This document shows, in pieces, positions 58,871 through 64,000 of a stretch of 64,000 nt of DNA. The notes below the pieces were generated by a model. The model ran no database searches and was not told where the DNA came from. It saw only the letters and a program-made list of their open reading frames with translations. This stretch comes from Vigna angularis (lineage: Eukaryota > Streptophyta > Magnoliopsida > Fabales > Fabaceae). The stretch lies in NCBI RefSeq assembly GCF_016808095.1, contig NC_068974.1, forward strand, positions 32,472,825 to 32,536,824, written 5' to 3'. Position 1 is the stretch's first letter; each line of letters opens with the position of its first letter. Made by a program: the position numbers and the translations under genes.

Positions 58871-59260
58871 TTCATCCAATCTTCATCACACACCTATCTT
58901 CCACAATCTGAATTTTAGACACCCCTTTCGCTTACACATGTACTCCACTAAGTTGGAATTTTTATGGGTATGACAAAATGCATTATAAAAAATCTTGGTA
59001 TATATATCACAATTGTTTACCCTTTCCAAACCCATTTTTTCATTCATTTTTGTTACATATTTATCATTTCCTTTGGTTTTCTTAAAGAAATTACTAAAAA
59101 TCATTTTTTTATTTAACTAGTTATCTCATTTACAAGTCTCACAGTTATTTAAAAATTAAAGCCGTTTAAATTTCACAAACACATATTTATACTTTCTAAA
59201 AAACAAACAAAGCCATAAAAATACATATAGTTTACAGATAATACTTCAAATATGAAAAAT

Positions 59261-59500
59261 ATGAAAAGTCTAAGGTATATAACAAACAAAAGTCATCATA
59301 CATAAAAGGAAAGATTTACATAAAATTTTCCTTTATAAATTATATGAAGTTAACCTTATATTTGTAATTTTTAAACTTTAATATGAAAAGTCTAAGGTAT
59401 ATAACAAACAAAACTCATCACTCATAAAAGGAAAGATTCACATAAAATTTTCCTTTATGAATTATATGAAGTTAACCTTATATTTTTAATTTTAAAAATA
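59261..59500. repeat. Direct tandem duplication, 122 bp, two copies
   Basis: 'atgaaaagtctaaggtatat' begins at 59261 and 59383. The copies share 'aaaggaaagatt.acataaaa' and 'ttatatgaagttaacctta' with few differences. No coding content. Confidence 0.9.
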
Positions 59501-61098
59501 AATGAATATAATTTTTTTAATTTAATGATATTAAATTGATTAGATGTTAAACTATGTTTCTAGTTAATATTTTTTAATTTAACGATATAAATAATTCAAA
59601 TGACCATTATGTTATGCTAGAAGAATCATGTTTATTTATTTTTAACGTTTGGAAGAATAAACTCTATCAAAATTTGAGAAAAAAATAAATTTTAATTTTG
59701 CATGAAAATATAAAAACTAAAATTATATTCAATCTTCAAATTGGAATTTCATATAAAAGTATAAATGTTTCATTTGAAACTGGTTTTATCCAAATGAACT
59801 GTATCATTTGTCACCCACTTTGCATCTCTTTTATAACGCATGCATAGAGAAAGTAGGTGATGAGGATGATTGGGTTGAGAGAGTGAAGTGGAACTTTGGA
59901 GGGACCAAGAGCCATAAACACATGCCAAGGCATCTCAGGACAGAGGAATAGACCATGATGCAAAATCAAAGGTTCCACCACCTCAGTAAAGACAAACCCA
60001 ACATTTAAAATCTTGTAGCTTCCTCCCTTTGAATCATTTTCGAATGAAAGTGACCCGACCAAACCAAACCTTCTTTTCCCACTGTATTATATAAGCATAA
60101 TAATATTTTCACAACATTATTATTATTGATTGAAAAATAATTTTGGATTAATTACATGATGATACATAAATAATATTAAAATATTGTAAAAAGAATATTG
60201 TAAAAAATATCATTATGTCTGAACTAATCCATCCATGCTTAAATCCTTTGCAAACACTTCACTTACACTTTTAAGGTTTAAAATAAAGTGCTATCGCAAC
60301 CAAATGCTAAGAAAGATCCACATCGTACCCTGTCGTGTAACATCTATCTTCCCCTTTATTTATTATACTTCAACGGTTATCATCAAAATCAAGTTTTCAT
60401 CTTTCAACCAAACATTACAGTGAGGAACAGAATCGTAAAGACCAAGGAGAGAAGACTGGTCAAGATATGCTTCATTCCATTTCCACTCACAATACTCTTT
60501 TAACTTTGTTTCCCATAAAAGGCTTGCCAATTTAACCATGACAATCAAACTCCTCCATTATTACCCTTTTAGCTGAATTTCGTCTGTGTCCAAGTCATAA
60601 ACCAGAAAAGAATAAAACTTGGACCTTTTTCCTACTGCTTCATGCTCATGTTCAGTTGAAGACCAATTCAACATTATAACACAATCAGCTCCAAACGGGT
60701 CAGAAAAACGACAGCATTTTACAAATTACAATGACTGATAAGATAATAAGTTGTAGTTGTTAATTTGATAGAGTGGACTTAGTCTTGGGGATTGGATGAT
60801 TCCGATGGAAATTTCGAGTTCAAAGGTTATGGATTCTAAATTACATGACCGATATATCAAAGATGGTTTGCCAGAGTTTGACAGTTTCGACACCAAACTA
60901 AACTAGGGAGAAAAATGCAATTTTTTCTTGTATAACTAAAACTTCTGATGCTGAAAATTATTGTGTTTCTCTTAGAAAAAAAGGGTATGTTTCCTTACGA
61001 GAGGAAGGGAAAGAAAAGAAGAGTTAAGGCAAGGAAAAACTAAAGAGACGAAAAAAGAAGTTAAGAAAAAGCGAATGAGAAGAACAATTTGAGTTCCT
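59501..61098. other. Intergenic DNA and 3' flank of the DUF868 gene
   Basis: AT-rich to about 59810. The 83-residue minus-strand ORF at 59811-60062 has no recognised family. The part 60560-61098 is likely the 3' UTR and downstream flank of the DUF868 gene. Confidence 0.5.
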
Positions 61099-62061
61099 TT
61101 ATGTAGTCTTAGATGCATAGATCAACAAGGAGAATTCAACCCTGTCTTTATCTTTCTGTGCATTCTTTTCCTCCAACCACAACCTGCTATCCATGCCACT
61201 CCTAGTCCTGAACATGAACACTGCATACCCAGAAGAAGATGAAGAAGAAGAAGGGGTGAAGAACCAGTCATGAACATCCCAAAGCAAATCAACCAGCAAC
61301 CCATCAACGAAAATCGTTTGATTCCCCCTGAAATTCCACTGCAGCCTCTTCACACGAATCACGGTCTTCTTATCTATGCACACGCACAAAACCGGTGACT
61401 TGAACAACCCTTCATTCTCCTTCTCCATACTGCATCTGATCATAACATCGTGGCACGTGCCGGTGTCGCAGAACTGAGCCTTGGTCGAGTAAAGGGTGCT
61501 CCCAGAACAATGCTCTGTTCGTGACAAAAGAGAAACCTTAGCCAAACCCGTGTTTATGTTGTTGCTTCTGTAATTGAGCTTCTTGAAAAGAACTGTTTCT
61601 TCAGCGGTGTCACCGAGAACCAGGCCAATTTCCGAGTCAATGATGATCACAAGGTGAAAGCCTTGAACGGGTTCGGGGCCGGATTCGTACCTGGCGTTTG
61701 AAAGATCCCACAAAATTTCGACCTTGGACGAGTCAGAAGAAAAGGGTTCGAGGATTTTGGTGCCCTTTTTCTTCCTGAGAAAACGTGAATTGGTGGTGTT
61801 GAGTCTAAAGGGTGGAGGGTCCTCGTGGTTGAAGGTTATGGCGAGTCCTTGGTTGGAGTGGCTCCTACACCATGAGACTGTGACCAGAATTTGCTTTAAC
61901 GTGGAGAGAACAAGCTTGTAGACGCTGGAAACAGAGTTCTGGGTGGAGGGTGCAACGTTGGAGGGAGAGATGCATGCGTTGTTCGAATAAGAAGAACACG
62001 AGATTGAAGAATGAGACACGCCTACAGCGTTCTCGCTGAAGCAAGTAACAAAGTCTCTCAT
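61099..62061 (-). CDS. DUF868 family protein, 320 aa, intronless
   Basis: Starts MRDFVTCFSENAVGVSHSS at the ATG at 62061; the in-frame GTG two codons upstream is not needed and is not a plausible plant start. Family marks: MRDF..CF.E at the N terminus, QNSVSSVYKLVLS, VSWCRSHSNQGLAITF, VEILWDLSNARYESGPEPVQGFHLVIIID, KRLQWNFRGNQTIFVDG, and LLWDVHDWFF with YAVFMFRTRSG near the end. Length and absence of introns are normal for the family. Function is unknown; no signal peptide or membrane segment is evident. It is specific to land plants as far as known. Residues 270-280 carry a run of Ser. Confidence 0.93.
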   Translation of the reverse strand: MRDFVTCFSENAVGVSHSSISCSSYSNNACISPSNVAPSTQNSVSSVYKLVLSTLKQILVTVSWCRSHSNQGLAITFNHEDPPPFRLNTTNSRFLRKKKGTKILEPFSSDSSKVEILWDLSNARYESGPEPVQGFHLVIIIDSEIGLVLGDTAEETVLFKKLNYRSNNINTGLAKVSLLSRTEHCSGSTLYSTKAQFCDTGTCHDVMIRCSMEKENEGLFKSPVLCVCIDKKTVIRVKRLQWNFRGNQTIFVDGLLVDLLWDVHDWFFTPSSSSSSSGYAVFMFRTRSGMDSRLWLEEKNAQKDKDRVEFSLLIYASKTT

Positions 62062-64000
62062 TTTCACGTTTCAACTAGCGAAGATCAATGTGGGATTTTC
62101 AGTTCTCACAGAAAGATCTGAAGTTTTTGGAGAAACTGAGGTCGGAGAAAAAATGGAGGTTATGGTTGCATTTTCATGTGTCTTGGGTTTGTGAAAGGGG
62201 AAATTCAGAGGAAGAAGACTTTGCATTTAACATGGCACAATGTCTCTCTCTTCTTAGAATATTGTGCGTCTAATGAGAGGAAAGAGAAACCTTGGTGCTG
62301 TGCTTTTTTAATCTGAGTTGCCAGCAGCTGAAACTGCAATTTAAAAAGAAAAGAAAAAGATGAGAGAAAAAAAGTTCACCATGTGTGTTTCAATTCAACA
62401 CCAGTTTTTTATTTTATTTTTCTGTTTATTTATTGTTCATGTCTTGGGTTTGATGATTATTAATAAATTACTCCAATTAAATAAAATACGTTATGAACAA
62501 TTTATTAGCCTCATCAGGTATGTATGAGCGGTCAAGATGGAAAACATCAAAGTGACATAAATGAGAATGAATCGCTTATTATAAAAAACAGAGGAATCTC
62601 CTTTGTTTTCCTTTCTCACCTGTTTTTTTGTTTTCTATTTTACTTTATTTAAAATATATATTATTTTAAAAAATTAATAGAGTACACTTAAATGAATTCC
62701 TCTTGTTAATATTTTTCTTACATACTTATTCTCATTCTCAGTCATCCTTCATTCCATTCCATTCATTTTTGCAAGAATCACATTAGAAATTAACTTCAAT
62801 AACTTTGTAAAACTTAATTTAAAACTAATCTTTGCATTACTTATTTAATTAAGATCCGTTTTTTGAATTTAATATCTATTAATGAAGAAAGAGATTACAA
62901 GAATTAACATCAATATAAGTATTTCAAAAACTAAAATATGCCCCATTAGTGTTAGTTAGGATAGGAATAACTTTGAAAAAGATTTAAATTGAACAAAATG
63001 TGATATAATTAATTATATCAACTATGTTTCAACAATAATCACTGAGCCTTATAAAAAAAAGGATAATTCACTAATTCTTTCTTATAAGAATATCTTTATT
63101 TGAAAAATCAGTTAGTTTTATCATGTGTAATTAATCATTATACCCTTATATTTAGCAGAGAAATAACGTGAGATGACAGCAGTGGATTTTACTATTTTTT
63201 TTATTTTTTGGGAAGTTTCCTTTGTCAACTCTTATATGTTAATTAAGTTTTAGCTCCAATGTGTCGTTAATTCCATTTATTAAATATCTGTGGATTCTTC
63301 CAAATACCCCATAAATTTTTTTAATTCTTTAATCAGTACTATTACAACATTGGTTATCACTTCCCATATAAAAAAAAAGACATAACTCAATAAAAAAAAC
63401 AATATTTTTTACTTTGTTAAATACAGATTTGAATTTTCTAATGAGTTTTTTTTAATATATAGTGTCTGTTACATTTTTAAAATATTGACGTTTTAAAATA
63501 TATTAAAAAAACAACATAACCTAAAATAGTATATTTCATAAAATACAGTAAAAAGAAAAAACTAAGAAAAGAAAAAAAAAACAAAGTCGTTAAATAGAAG
63601 TTTTCTTAGGAAAGCATGGGAGAAAAAGTATGCTGGGATAAATATGTCATTGTTTTTTCTTTCTTTCTGCTACCAAAAACTCCATATCTGTATCTTGCAA
63701 TAAACCAGCAAAGTGAATAGAGGTGGCATGAATATGCAACAGTGAATGTTGGTCCCACAAAATAAATCTGGATTTTGAACTCATCCCAACATAAACTCAT
63801 CATCAATGAGAAATATTTAAGAAGCCATAGATGCATGAAGGAGTTATGTACCTATAACTTAATCAGCATTATGATCTAATCGTTACATCAGAACAATACA
63901 AAGCATCATGTGGTTTCGGTTGGGAAACTTCAATCAACACAAGCACATGAAGTATTAAAGCATAACTGATCATCCAGTTTCTATCCCCTCATGTTACACT
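62062..64000. other. Upstream region of the DUF868 gene and AT-rich intergenic DNA
   Basis: The first 250-300 bp are the likely 5' UTR and promoter of the DUF868 gene (minus strand). The rest to the window edge is AT-rich. The 76-residue minus-strand ORF at 63606-63836 is not recognised. Nothing further is supported. Confidence 0.5.

Noticed and set aside
59811..60062. 83-aa minus-strand ORF as a small gene
   Set aside because: No homologue recognised and no promoter or splice evidence; kept only as a note in the intergenic entry.
62062..62067. GTG two codons upstream as the DUF868 start
   Set aside because: Plant nuclear genes start at ATG; MRDF is the conserved family beginning.

Overview
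The window is plant nuclear DNA, most likely from a phaseoloid legume (Vigna/Phaseolus type). It has AT-rich intergenic DNA, GT-AG introns, plant-specific gene families (HDA9, a PINOID-type AGC kinase, DUF868), LTR retrotransposons and a Mutator-like element. The repeat families look phaseoloid; that species call is inference from familiarity, not a search.

Four host genes look intact. They are a 14-exon class I histone deacetylase of the HDA9 type (2437-11039, +), a two-exon AGC-VIII kinase of the PINOID/PID2 type (35464-38471, +), a single-coding-exon 887-residue protein resembling plant TAF1C of the RNA polymerase I initiation machinery (48660-51323, +), and a 320-residue DUF868 protein (61099-62061, -). 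They are unrelated in function; nothing suggests a cluster or pathway.

The rest is mostly transposon-derived. Positions 1-1030 hold a 173-bp tandem array next to a TRIM-like LTR. The last HDA9 intron carries a deleted Ty3-type element (7873-10655). From 12.6 to 26.7 kb lies a decayed low-molecular-weight protein tyrosine phosphatase (LMW-PTP) gene on the minus strand. Its 3' exons are present twice, on either side of about 10.7 kb of nested elements: a non-autonomous LTR element with two internal tandem arrays (13854-17440), a Ty1/copia element with broken ORFs (18335-22656) and a coiled-coil gag-like ORF (23089-24262). Five solo LTRs with exact 5-bp target duplications lie at 25802, 32179, 40866, 41935 and 52381. 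A Pack-MULE carrying part of a U-box/ARM E3 ligase lies at 27370-29102.

Two regions hold host gene fragments out of context. At 44.0-46.5 kb a TIC32-like dehydrogenase exon and an NSF ATPase exon lie in tandem in the same orientation (Helitron-like capture suspected). At 53.3-53.7 kb there are two broken exons of a BEACH-domain gene. No exotic new system was recognised. The most notable observations are the chimeric capture region, the duplicated LMW-PTP tail around the nested transposons, and the tandem-array-filled non-autonomous LTR element.
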